A program made the position numbers and the translations under genes. From the NCBI RefSeq assembly GCF_025264665.1, contig NZ_CP073697.1:4321501-4385500 (forward strand): a stretch of 64,000 bases of DNA, read 5' to 3'. Under the pieces are notes generated by a model. It did not search any database. It was not told the origin of the DNA and saw nothing but the letters and a program-made list of their open reading frames with translations. Shown here one piece after another: positions 26,721 through 34,600 of the stretch. The stretch is from Edaphobacter flagellatus. GTDB taxonomy: Bacteria > Acidobacteriota > Terriglobia > Terriglobales > Acidobacteriaceae. Every line of letters begins with the position of its first letter. The stretch's first letter is position 1.

Positions 26721-26848
26721 TATCTTGGCTACTGATTTAACTCTAGCAGATGGATGGGGGTAAACCGGCACTTTTCTGCGACTCTATTTGCTTTGTTTTG
26801 TGCGGTTTGTGAAATAGGGGGACTTGACAGGATTTATGGCGCGGCGGG

Positions 26849-27685
26849 TTATGGCGTGCGATTGCCTTCCTGTTCGAGCTCCCACCGGATTTCGTCGAGC
26901 GTGCGGAGATCCTGTCGGCTGAGGGAGGTGTTTTCGAGCAGGTCCGGGCGGTTGATCAGCGTTTTGCGAAGGGCCATTCTTCGGCGCCAGAGACGGATGG
27001 CATCGTGGTTGCCACCCTGGAGGACCTCGGGGACACCGATGCCCTGGAAATCGGCAGGGCGCGTGTAGTGAGGATAGTCGAGGATGCCTCCGGCGCCGTG
27101 GGTGGTTCTGGGTGGGGTGTCGGCGGTGTTTGGCTCGAGTGCGGTATCGTCGGCGCCGAAGCTTTCGAAGCGGGCTGAGTCAGGATGACCGAGCGCGCCG
27201 GGGAGCAGGCGCACGACCGCATCGACGATGACGGCTGCGGCGAGCTCGCCACCTGAGAGGACGTAGTCGCCGATGGAGATCTCGCGATCGCAGAGAAGCT
27301 GGTTGATGCGCTCGTCGACGCCTTCGTAGCGTCCGCAGACCATCACGACGCGATCGAGCGTTGAGAGCTCGTGCGCGAGGGATTGCGTGAAGGGGCGGCC
27401 CTGCGCTGAGAGCAGAATGACCGTTTCGCGTTTGGGGTCGCGTTCGGATTTGGCCGCAATGCCGAGCGAGGCGACGGCGTCGAAGATGGGCTGCGGTTTG
27501 AGTACCATGCCTTCGCCGCCGCCGAAGGGCCTATCGTCGACGGTGCGGTGGCGGTCGTGCGTGAAGCTGCGCAGGTCGTGCGCGGCGATGTTGACGAGAC
27601 CGGTCGCGCGCGCCCTGCTGAGGATTCCGTACTCGAAGGTGCTGGTGAAGAAGTCCGGAAAGATGGTGATGATATCGAAATGCAT
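26849..27685 (-). CDS. trmD: tRNA (guanine37-N1)-methyltransferase
   Basis: SPOUT-class enzyme making m1G37 in tRNAs that read CNN and related codons, preventing frameshifts. The 278-residue protein has MHFDIITIFPDFFTSTFEYGI at the start, the DDRPFGGGEGMVLKP loop, the knot region VMVCGRYEGVDERI and DREISIGDYVLSGGELAA. HYTRPADFQG.GVPEVLQGGNH is also recognisable. The frame extends further upstream, but the ATG at 27685 fits the family. A stretch around residues 185-215 (DTALEPNTADTPPRTTHGAG) is longer than in E. coli TrmD. It stands one gene away from rimM because an opposite-strand gene intervenes. Confidence 0.96.
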   Translation of the reverse strand: MHFDIITIFPDFFTSTFEYGILSRARATGLVNIAAHDLRSFTHDRHRTVDDRPFGGGEGMVLKPQPIFDAVASLGIAAKSERDPKRETVILLSAQGRPFTQSLAHELSTLDRVVMVCGRYEGVDERINQLLCDREISIGDYVLSGGELAAAVIVDAVVRLLPGALGHPDSARFESFGADDTALEPNTADTPPRTTHGAGGILDYPHYTRPADFQGIGVPEVLQGGNHDAIRLWRRRMALRKTLINRPDLLENTSLSRQDLRTLDEIRWELEQEGNRTP

Positions 27686-27842
27686 GGAGATATTCAGTCT
27701 CTTAGGGTATCGAATCTGGAGTGGTACACCAAAGTTGCAGACGAATTGACTACGAAGTAATGGGTTTGGCAATGAAATTTCATGCAGGATGACTTAACCT
27801 CGAATTAAGCGTACGTATCCCGCAAAGCTAAAGGGTCTCGGG

Positions 27843-28730
27843 GTGTTATTCAGGGTAAAACTGGTCTTCGCGGGCGTGCTGTTCGCTGCGCTCCCGGGGT
27901 TCACATACCGCGCCAGCGGGCAGGCGCTCATGATTCGCGCAGCAGATACTTTTCAGGGCGACGATGCGGAGAAAGAGTCGTCGTCTGCCGATTCCAGGGA
28001 TGCGGCATCGATTGCAGAACCGTATGACCATGCTACGAAGCTGGTCAGGCCCATCGACCCAGCAGAACGCACAGGGCCGTTTTCGAGCGTGAGGATCGGC
28101 GTGAAGGCGGATACACTGGGCGCGGGGCTCGAGCTGTCGACGCCACTTTCCAGACATTTTGGTCTACGCGCGGGCGGGAATATTTTCTCGTTCAACTATC
28201 GCTTCAATATCGACGGAGTGGACTACAACTCACGGTTTAATCTGCGTTCTGGCAGCGCGAATCTGGACTGGTTTCCAGGGCGTGGGGGATTCAGGATCGG
28301 GATGGGAGTGCTGTACTTCAACAACACGCTGTCGGCGATCTCGGGCGTGCCTCCGGGGAATTACTTTGAGCTGGGCAGTCAGGGTTTTGTAAACAGCGTG
28401 GACGATCCTTTGCATGGAACGGCTGGTGTGGACTTCTCACGGCATGTGGCGCCGATGGTGTCGGTGGCCTACAACCTGATCGGTAAGAGGGAGTCGAGCA
28501 GGATCACGATGCCGTTGGAGCTGGGAGTGGCATATACGGGGCCGGCGAAGATTTATGTGACGCTGGATGGCACGGCCTGCGTGAGCGATGGCTGCTTTAC
28601 CTTTGCGGAGAATCAAGAGGCGCAGCAGAGTCTTCAGGATGAGATTAAAAAGCTGAACAACAATCTGTCGAGCTATCCTGTCTACCCGATTTTCTCGATT
28701 GGGGTTACGTATCGGCTGGGCCGTCGCTAA
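27843..28730 (+). CDS. Outer-membrane beta-barrel-like protein, unknown function
   Basis: A 295-residue exported protein. The N-terminus (MLFRVKLVFAGVLFAALPGF, then TYRASGQA) is a signal peptide, from a GTG start. From about residue 80 the sequence alternates short amphipathic strands (VRIGVKADTLGAGLELSTPL, FGLRAGGNIFSFNYRF, GGFRIGMGVLYFNN) and ends in PIFSIGVTYRLGRR, with the aromatic/hydrophobic ending typical of outer-membrane barrels. Two Cys residues (TACVSDGCF) could form a disulfide. No named family was recognised. Its orientation, opposite to trmD and rimM on either side, suggests later insertion into the ribosomal operon. Its stop overlaps the end of rimM by 4 bp. Confidence 0.75.
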   Translation: MLFRVKLVFAGVLFAALPGFTYRASGQALMIRAADTFQGDDAEKESSSADSRDAASIAEPYDHATKLVRPIDPAERTGPFSSVRIGVKADTLGAGLELSTPLSRHFGLRAGGNIFSFNYRFNIDGVDYNSRFNLRSGSANLDWFPGRGGFRIGMGVLYFNNTLSAISGVPPGNYFELGSQGFVNSVDDPLHGTAGVDFSRHVAPMVSVAYNLIGKRESSRITMPLELGVAYTGPAKIYVTLDGTACVSDGCFTFAENQEAQQSLQDEIKKLNNNLSSYPVYPIFSIGVTYRLGRR

Positions 28731-29311
28731 CGATTAATATCGATCAGGCCAGCGGGGAGATCGAGCACGATTTTTTTTGCGGCAAGATCGACGGACCGCA
28801 GAAACGCTTTCGCATAGGGGATCAGGATTTCATCGCCGTCGGGGGAACGCACTTCGAGCAGAGAGGGTATGTCTTCAAGTGGAACGCCATCGGATGAGGT
28901 GGGGAACTGGACGCCGGTCACCTCGCCGACGGCTGTGTCGCGGTCGTAGACGGTGCATCCGGTGAGGTCGCTGATGTAGGTGGAGTCTTCGTCGAGGCTG
29001 ACGCGGTGGTTTTCGGCCACGATGAGATCGAGGCCGGCGAGGGATTCGGCCGCTGAGATGGAGTCGATGCCGGAGATCTGAAGAACGACCCTGCCCCTGT
29101 TTTTACCGACAGGGAGCCAGGAGGAGACGATAGTAACCTGCCTGGCATCACTGGGGGCACCCTGAAATTCAGGCGGAGCCAAAAAGAGGCCCTCGCGGCC
29201 GGCTAGCTGGTCGGGGAAGTCGGTCAGCAGCTCGGCCAGGAGCTCTCCTTTGCGGCCTTGCGGACGAAGGAGATGGGCAAGCACGATCCAGGAGGCAGTA
29301 TTCGACGACAT
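28727..29311 (-). CDS. rimM: Ribosome maturation factor RimM
   Basis: 16S rRNA processing factor that binds S19 during 30S head maturation. The 194-residue protein has the N-terminal RimM barrel (IVLAHLLRPQGRKGELLAELLTDFPD), the GRVVLQISGIDSISAAESLAGLDLIV stretch, and a C-terminal PRC-barrel (YISDLTGCTVYDRDTAVGEVTGV to EILIPYAKAFLRSVDLAAKKIVLDLPAGL). It sits between khpA and the inserted outer-membrane gene, on the minus strand. Confidence 0.95.
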   Translation of the reverse strand: MSSNTASWIVLAHLLRPQGRKGELLAELLTDFPDQLAGREGLFLAPPEFQGAPSDARQVTIVSSWLPVGKNRGRVVLQISGIDSISAAESLAGLDLIVAENHRVSLDEDSTYISDLTGCTVYDRDTAVGEVTGVQFPTSSDGVPLEDIPSLLEVRSPDGDEILIPYAKAFLRSVDLAAKKIVLDLPAGLIDINR

Positions 29312-29353
29312 GGCGTGCTCAGGATACCCGGTTCAGGCTATAGCTTTCGAGGG

Positions 29354-29638
29354 CTACCCATTGGGAGCGTCGATCTCGATGATGTCGAGTGCATAGCGAT
29401 GTTTCTGCTTCATGCTGGCCGCTGCAAGAATGGTACGAAGCGAGCGAGCAGTGCGGCCCTGTTTGCCAATGACTTTACCAATATCAGTGGCGGCAACGCG
29501 CAGCCGCAGGACAGTTGTATCGCCCTCCGGAACGGCATCGACAGAGACTTCGTCAGGTGAATCAACCAGAGCCTTGGCAATCTCAAAAACCAGGTCCGTC
29601 ATATTTTTTGCGCTATCATCTCCGCTATCTACAGACAT
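29354..29638 (-). CDS. khpA: KH-domain RNA-binding protein KhpA
   Basis: A 94-residue single KH-domain protein (YlqC/KhpA family) that binds RNA in the cytoplasm, often with KhpB. The GxxG loop appears as VIGKQGRTARSLRTIL, preceded by the type II KH strand LRLRVAATDIGK. AGGAGG lies 10 bp before the ATG at 29638; in-frame GTG and TTG codons stand closer to it, so the true start could be 3 codons earlier. Its place between rpsP and rimM is the standard location in many bacteria. Confidence 0.92.
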   Translation of the reverse strand: MSVDSGDDSAKNMTDLVFEIAKALVDSPDEVSVDAVPEGDTTVLRLRVAATDIGKVIGKQGRTARSLRTILAAASMKQKHRYALDIIEIDAPNG

Positions 29639-29916
29639 CCTCAACACACCTCCTGGGTTAGAAACAATGCGGGGCTTGCTCTACCCTCAGCCTCATCGTG
29701 CGAGGTCTTGTAAGAAGTGTTTTAAAACGAGCGTCGCCACGGCTTGCCGATGAACCTGAAATCCTACAAAGCAAGCGCTATGCAGTTTGTTCAGGCCACC
29801 GGTTCGCAATAAGAGAAGTCTACGTGAGAGGTTTGCAGATGCAATACGGAGAATCTGGGTTGCCAGCAAATCTTTGGGAACCTGGGGACATTCCCGAAGT
29901 CAACATCTAAGGTAAC

Positions 29917-30156
29917 TTAGGCAGCAGCTGGAGCCGAGGTGGCAAGAAGCTTCTCGACACGGTCAGAGAGCTGGGCACCCTTGCTGGTCCAATAGTCGAT
30001 ACGGTCACGCTTGAGCTCAACGCTGGCGGGATTTGTGCGGGGATTATAGGTGCCAACTACCTCAACGGAACGGCCATTACGAGCGCGGTCCTTCTCGATA
30101 ACAACGATACGGTAGTGGGGCTGCTTGCGGGCGCCAACGCGCGCCAAACGGATCAT
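29917..30156 (-). CDS. rpsP: 30S ribosomal protein S16
   Basis: Small-subunit ribosomal protein of 79 residues, opening MIRLARVGARKQPHYRIVV and continuing VEVVGTYNPRTNP, both diagnostic for S16. In-frame TTG and GTG codons lie directly upstream (30159, 30162), and GAGAGG is 8 bp before the GTG, so translation may begin two codons earlier (MLMIRLARVG). It is the first gene of the rpsP-khpA-rimM block; the 278-bp gap before khpA shows no convincing gene. Confidence 0.96.
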   Translation of the reverse strand: MIRLARVGARKQPHYRIVVIEKDRARNGRSVEVVGTYNPRTNPASVELKRDRIDYWTSKGAQLSDRVEKLLATSAPAAA

Positions 30157-30162
30157 CAACAC

Positions 30163-30512
30163 AGGAAAAGCCTCTCTTTAGAGAACGTTTAGTTTGGGTG
30201 ACAACACAGCGGCGGAACCCGGTAGCGGGCAGACAACCGCGGAGAACCCAACAACTAAGTATCGCGGAAATTGCAGCTTTTCGCAATGGAGAAAGACCGG
30301 AGACGAGGAAGAAGGGCCTCTCGCTTTGTTCCGGTTTGGGGGGAGCTGGGCGGGTCCGCGAGGGTGGTTTTGGTCGGGATATCATAGTTACCTCCCTCTA
30401 TGACATGAAAAAGCTTCGGGAGTGGTTACTTGTGAGGTAGACTCCTGTGTGTCAGCCGAGTACGGCCGTTCGCTGGCATGGGGCGGCCTTTCATTGGCAG
30501 GAGGAAGATCCC
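30163..30512. other. Divergent intergenic region between rpsP and the PilZ gene
   Basis: About 350 bp with no supported gene. It must carry the promoters for the rpsP operon (minus) and for the PilZ-regulator pair (plus), but no convincing sigma-70 boxes were picked out by eye. On the minus strand a strong ribosome-binding sequence, GGGAGGTAACT, precedes an ATG at 30385, whose frame runs through the rpsP start. It may be a leader ORF or chance. Confidence 0.5.
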
Positions 30513-30839
30513 GTGGGCCAGCTGCAAACAAAAAAGGGAGAAAATCCGGTCAGGACGGCTGTACGTTTCCCGATGAAGCTACCTCTGGTTATCCAAACGG
30601 AGCAGGGAGAGCTGCAGGCAATGACGGAAAATATCTCGGCAAACGGTCTTCTGTTTGTATGCGACCGGTTGCTGGAGGTAAATAGCAGACTTGAGTTCAC
30701 GATCGCGATGCCAGCGGCGGTAATGGGCTCGGACACAGATGTAAGGATTCACTGTATTGGCCGCGTTGTCCGCCACTTCCAGCAGGACGGGAAGCAAAAG
30801 ATTGGCGCCGTCATCGACGAATATTTTCTGAAGGCATGA
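30513..30839 (+). CDS. PilZ-domain protein
   Basis: A 108-residue protein made almost wholly of one PilZ-like domain: RTAVRFPMKLPLVI (the (R)xxxR-containing first strand in diverged form), TENISANGLLFVCDRLLEV (the D/NxSxxG motif as NISANG) and the C-terminal RIHCIGRVVRHFQQDGKQKIGAVI. PilZ domains often bind cyclic di-GMP, but only one Arg of the RxxxR switch is obvious, so binding is uncertain. The GTG at 30513 has AGGAGG 8 bp upstream, which decides the start against longer in-frame options. It is followed after 3 bp by the LuxR-type regulator gene, so the two are co-expressed. Confidence 0.82.
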   Translation: MGQLQTKKGENPVRTAVRFPMKLPLVIQTEQGELQAMTENISANGLLFVCDRLLEVNSRLEFTIAMPAAVMGSDTDVRIHCIGRVVRHFQQDGKQKIGAVIDEYFLKA

Positions 30840-30842
30840 ACT

Positions 30843-31622
30843 ATGTCGGTTGTTCATTTTGATTCATCACGAGACTCTGAGGAGCATCAAGAAGACGGCG
30901 CCTCCCCTGGTATCCGCGTTATTCTTGCCGACTCCCAAGCGATTTACCGCGTTGGCATGCGAAAGGTCTTTGCCCTGGAGGACGACATCCGTGTGGTCGC
31001 TCAGGTGGAGACGCTCAGTAACCTCCATATGGCTCTTCAGCGGTATCCCACCGATGTTGTTGTGCTCGAAGGACAGCTGATTGCCGGGACGATCGATGCG
31101 GTTCCAGAACTGGTGCGCCAGGCTCCGGGAGCAAAACTGATTGTGCAGGTAATGGAGACCGACGAAGCCAATACAGTCGAGCTGTATCGACGTGGTGTGC
31201 GCGGCGTCGTGCCGCGGTCGATTTCGCCGGACCTGCTGGTGAAGTGCGTGCGCAAGATCGCCGAAGGGGAGACGTGGATCGACAACCAGTCGATCAACTG
31301 GGTGATCGAGGCGTATCGCTCGCAGGCCACCACGCTGACCGATCCCAAGGTGCAGCCGAAGCTTTCGAAGAAAGAGCTTGCGATCATCAGCTGCATTACG
31401 CGCGGCATGCGGAACAAGGAGATCGCCTACCAGATCGGAACGACCGAGCAGGTGATCAAGAATTATCTGCGCAAGGTGTATGACAAGCTCGGTGTATCGG
31501 ATCGCCTGGAGCTGGCGTTGTACTGCCTGCACCATGAACTGCTGAAGAAGTACACGACCGAGGCGGAGAGCGCTCTACTACAGCAGACAGAGCCGACGCA
31601 GCCGCTGCGCGCGAAGATGTAG
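30843..31622 (+). CDS. LuxR-type response regulator with degenerate receiver
   Basis: A 259-residue protein of the NarL/FixJ class. Residues about 24-140 are a receiver-like domain and about 175-235 a LuxR helix-turn-helix (LSKKELAIISCITRGMRNKE, then VIKNYLRKVYDKLGVSDRLEL). The phosphorylation pocket is altered throughout: the acidic pair reads D30-S31, the phospho-acceptor Asp is Glu76 (DVVVLEGQLI), the switch Thr/Ser is Val, and the conserved Lys is Arg125 (GVVPRSISP). It therefore probably does not work by ordinary Asp phosphorylation; Glu could mimic a constitutively active state. It is the second gene after the PilZ gene, with a terminator 22 bp downstream. Confidence 0.88.
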   Translation: MSVVHFDSSRDSEEHQEDGASPGIRVILADSQAIYRVGMRKVFALEDDIRVVAQVETLSNLHMALQRYPTDVVVLEGQLIAGTIDAVPELVRQAPGAKLIVQVMETDEANTVELYRRGVRGVVPRSISPDLLVKCVRKIAEGETWIDNQSINWVIEAYRSQATTLTDPKVQPKLSKKELAIISCITRGMRNKEIAYQIGTTEQVIKNYLRKVYDKLGVSDRLELALYCLHHELLKKYTTEAESALLQQTEPTQPLRAKM

Positions 31623-31643
31623 TGCAGAGTTATTGAGAAATGG

Positions 31644-31676
31644 AAGGCCGGAGAGAATCTCTCCGGCCTTTGTTTT
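31644..31676 (+). terminator. Rho-independent terminator after the LuxR-type gene
   Basis: A 12-bp stem, AAGGCCGGAGAG with CTCTCCGGCCTT around an AAT loop, followed by TGTTTT. It lies 22 bp past the stop codon and also 19 bp from the stop of the convergent YceI gene. Confidence 0.88.
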
Positions 31677-31694
31677 GCGCGATGCCGATTGCGG

Positions 31695-32279
31695 TTACTT
31701 CTTGTCGATCTCGACGTCGATGGAGAACTTGATGTCGTCGCCGACGACGGCGGTGGGAACCTTAGGGCCGAAGTTGAAGTCGGAACGCTTGAGGGTGCCG
31801 GAGGCGGAGAAGCCGCTGCGGGTCAGGCCCTTTGCGTCGGTCTGTGGAGGTGCGGGACCGTCGACGTCGAGGGTAACGCTCTTGGTCACGCCGTTGAGGG
31901 TCAGATCACCGGTCAGTGTGAGCTTGCCGCCTGCATTCGAGAGAGAGGTCGACTTGAAGGAGAGTTGCGGGTATTTGGTTACGTCGAAAAACTTGGGCGA
32001 CTTGAGGTCCTGATCCCGCATATCGACGCCAGTTGCAACGGTGCTGGTTTCGGCTGTCGCTGTAACGCTGGACTTGGTGATGTCCTTTTCGTCGTAAACA
32101 ACCGTGCCCTTCACGCTGCCGAGGGAGCCGTGCACATTGGAGACACCCATGTGGCGGACCGTAAAGTTGATGCTCGAGTGAGCCGGGTCGATGTTCCAGT
32201 TCGAGGTCTGGGCATATACCTGGGAGCCAGCCAAAGAAGCAGCCGCAAGAGCGAGTGCCAGGATAAATCGGTTGCGCAT
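31695..32279 (-). CDS. YceI-family secreted lipocalin-like protein
   Basis: A 194-residue periplasmic protein with a signal peptide (MRNRFILALALAAASLAGSQ, cleavage near VYAQ). The YceI barrel follows: WNIDPAHSSINFTVRHMGVSNVHGSLG (family signature), VDMRDQDLKSPKFFDVTKYPQLSFKST, LTGDLTLNGVTKSVTLDV and GFSASGTLKRSDFNFG. YceI proteins bind isoprenoid-like lipids; the physiological role is often stress-related and is not defined here. It is monocistronic. Confidence 0.93.
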   Translation of the reverse strand: MRNRFILALALAAASLAGSQVYAQTSNWNIDPAHSSINFTVRHMGVSNVHGSLGSVKGTVVYDEKDITKSSVTATAETSTVATGVDMRDQDLKSPKFFDVTKYPQLSFKSTSLSNAGGKLTLTGDLTLNGVTKSVTLDVDGPAPPQTDAKGLTRSGFSASGTLKRSDFNFGPKVPTAVVGDDIKFSIDVEIDKK

Positions 32280-32461
32280 AGATCGTTCCTCTTTCTTTTC
32301 AGTAAATCCTAAAGATAAACATCAGATGTTGGGAAACTGTAAAACGATGCTACAAGATTGTGCCTGAGTTGACGCAGGCCAGAATGTAAAAAGTTTCGCG
32401 GAGGGGACACAAAGGAAAGAAGTCCAACCAATAGCGGTGCTTGAATGCTAGCATCCGCGAT

Positions 32462-33760
32462 ATGGCTTTTTTCGGTGAACTCAAGCGCCTGAACCCTGCC
32501 CAAAGAAGTACCTTTGCAGCCTGCTTTCTGGGCTGGACGCTCGATGCCTTTGATTTCTTCCTGCTTACGGTCTGTTTGAAAGCGATTGCCGCGGACTTTC
32601 ATGTGGGTATCCCGGTGATTGCCGAAGCGATCTTCTGGACGTTGGTGATGCGTCCGCTGGGAGCGCTGATCTTCGGTGTGCTTGCGGAGCGATACGGTCG
32701 GCGTCCGACACTGATCATCAACATTCTGTGTTTCTCGCTGTTTGAGCTGGCCTCGGCGTTTGCTCCGACGCTGCGTAGCTTTCTTATATGCCGCGCGCTG
32801 TTTGGAGTTGCGATGGGAGGCGAGTGGGGCGTGGGGGCGGCACTGGCGTTGGAGTCGCTGCCAGCGAGTGGGCGCGGGTTCTTCTCGGGGATTCTGCAGG
32901 AGGGGTATGTTGTCGGCAACCTGTTGGCGGGTGCGCTTTACTGGCTGTTGTTTCCTCACCTGCACGGAACGGGGATGCTGGCCGGGTGGCGTGTGATGTT
33001 TATGATCGGCGCGCTGCCTTCGTTGCTGGCCTTCTATATGCAGTTCAAGGTGAAGGAGTCGCCGGTCTGGGTGGAGGCGGAGCAGAGAAGAAAGGCTGAG
33101 GGTGCAGGGAAGCCGCGCATCGACTTCAAGCACTTTGTGACATATCTGCCGACGTTTCTGTTTCTGGTGCTGCTGATGACGTGCTTCAACTCGTTCAGCC
33201 ACGGTACGCAGGATCTTTATCCGACGCTGCTGGAGAAAAATCATGGTCTGACGCCGAGCACGGTCGGTCTGTTGATTGTGATCAGCAATCTCGGCGCTCT
33301 GACTGGAGGCATTTTATGCGGCGCGTTGTCGGAGAAGTTTGGACGCAAGCGAATGATCATCATCGCCGCATTGATGGCGATTCCAATGATTCCGCTGTGG
33401 GCCTGGTCGCATACCGTTCCGATGCTTGCGTTGGGTGGTTTCCTGATGCAGTTCGCTGTACAGGGAGCGTTCGGAATTATTCCGGCGCACATCAATGAGC
33501 TTTCGCCGGGGCCGGTGCGGGCTGTGTTTCCGGGCTTTGCGTATCAGCTGGGGAATCTTTGTTCTTCGCGCAACGGAGTCTTTCAGGCGGCGCTGGCGCA
33601 GAGGTATTGGGGCGGCGTGCTGACGACTGTGATGTCGTGGACGGTTGTGGTCGGAGCAATCGCGATCGCCATCGTAACGGGGTTGGGCCGCGAGGCGCGG
33701 GGCGAGAACTGGTCGCAGATGGAGGCGACGAAGGTTGCGCATGAGGAGAGCCTGTCCTGA
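32462..33760 (+). CDS. MFS transporter, sialate/lactate-type proton symporter (SHS-like)
   Basis: A 432-residue carrier with 12 predicted helices. The first helix region AACFLGWTLDAFDFFLLTVCLKAIAADF resembles the SHS family (NanT/Jen1-like carboxylate:proton symporters). MFS loop motifs appear as GVLAERYGRRPTL (loop 2-3) and GALSEKFGRKRMI (loop 8-9), and GEWGVGAALALE is the helix-5 motif. The frame begins at a TTG (32441), but the ATG at 32462 is preferred; neither has a strong ribosome-binding site. A monocarboxylate or sugar acid is the likely substrate. It precedes phenylalanine hydroxylase on the same strand by 57 bp. Confidence 0.85.
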   Translation: MAFFGELKRLNPAQRSTFAACFLGWTLDAFDFFLLTVCLKAIAADFHVGIPVIAEAIFWTLVMRPLGALIFGVLAERYGRRPTLIINILCFSLFELASAFAPTLRSFLICRALFGVAMGGEWGVGAALALESLPASGRGFFSGILQEGYVVGNLLAGALYWLLFPHLHGTGMLAGWRVMFMIGALPSLLAFYMQFKVKESPVWVEAEQRRKAEGAGKPRIDFKHFVTYLPTFLFLVLLMTCFNSFSHGTQDLYPTLLEKNHGLTPSTVGLLIVISNLGALTGGILCGALSEKFGRKRMIIIAALMAIPMIPLWAWSHTVPMLALGGFLMQFAVQGAFGIIPAHINELSPGPVRAVFPGFAYQLGNLCSSRNGVFQAALAQRYWGGVLTTVMSWTVVVGAIAIAIVTGLGREARGENWSQMEATKVAHEESLS

Positions 33761-33817
33761 GGCCGGGGATGTATCCTTCTGCAGGCAGTTTTACGTCTGC
33801 CGGAATGAGGTCTTGGT

Positions 33818-34567
33818 ATGGGAATGACGGGGCAGGTTCTTACGGTGGCGGCACCGTACCTGATTGAGCAGGACTGGAAGGCCTACACACCGGAGCAGCA
33901 TGCGACGTGGGCCGAGCTGGTGAGCCGCCGGATGCCGCAGCTCCGCCAGCATGCGTGCCGCGAGTATCTGGATGGCTTCGAGCAGATTGGCCTGCGGGAA
34001 GACCAGCTCCCCGATCTGAAGGCGGTGAGTGCGCGGCTGAAGCCGCGCACGGGTTGGCAGTCGACGCCGGTGAGTGGATTTCTTCCGCCGGATGCGTTCT
34101 TCGAGATGCTGGCGGCGAGGATGTTTCCGACAACGACATGGCTGCGTAGCAGGGAGTCACTCGAATACACGCCGGAGCCGGATATCTTTCATGATGTTTT
34201 TGGCCATGTGCCGATGCATGCGCATCCGGTGTTTGGCAATTTTCTGCAGCACTATGGGCAGGTGTGCGCTGGGTTGATGCATGATCCTGTCGCGCTGGAG
34301 CGTATGGGGCGCGTGTTCTGGTTCACGGTTGAGTTTGGAGTGATTCGGCAGGATGGTGAACTGAAGGTGTATGGCAGCGGGTTGATCAGCTCGCACGGAG
34401 AGTGCACGCGTGTGCTGGCGGGTGGATGCGACGTCAAGGATTTCAATCTGGATGCGGTGATGAATCAGGAGTTCGATACGGGCACGATGCAGCCGGTGCT
34501 GTATGCGGTCGAGTCGTTCGATCAGATTTATGAGGCTACGAAAGAGGCGGAGAAGCGGCTGGGATAA
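33818..34567 (+). CDS. phhA: Phenylalanine 4-hydroxylase
   Basis: Iron- and tetrahydropterin-dependent monooxygenase converting phenylalanine to tyrosine. The 249-residue protein has only the catalytic domain, as in other bacteria. The iron ligands are visible: the two His in DIFHDVFGHVPMHAHP and the Glu in FWFTVEFGVIRQDG. YGSGLISSHGE and the upstream TPVSGFLPPDAFFEMLAARMFP pterin-pocket region are conserved. The pterin cofactor could come from folE and the tandem pyruvoyl-tetrahydropterin-synthase-type genes at 62.4-63.9 kb. No pterin-4a-carbinolamine dehydratase gene is adjacent. Confidence 0.95.
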   Translation: MGMTGQVLTVAAPYLIEQDWKAYTPEQHATWAELVSRRMPQLRQHACREYLDGFEQIGLREDQLPDLKAVSARLKPRTGWQSTPVSGFLPPDAFFEMLAARMFPTTTWLRSRESLEYTPEPDIFHDVFGHVPMHAHPVFGNFLQHYGQVCAGLMHDPVALERMGRVFWFTVEFGVIRQDGELKVYGSGLISSHGECTRVLAGGCDVKDFNLDAVMNQEFDTGTMQPVLYAVESFDQIYEATKEAEKRLG

Positions 34568-34600
34568 CAACTTCGTTTCGTTTTGCAATAGAGTGGTGGG

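Noticed and set aside
29698..29910. Plus-strand frame of 70 codons in the rpsP-khpA gap
   Set aside because: No ribosome-binding site, no recognisable composition, and it lies antisense within the operon leader; treated as untranslated spacer.
30077..30385. Minus-strand frame of 102 codons with the strong ribosome-binding sequence GGGAGGTAACT before its ATG, running into rpsP
   Set aside because: Its product is Pro/Arg/Ser-rich without domain features, and its second half overlaps rpsP in another frame. It may at most be a leader ORF; the sequence alone does not support a protein.
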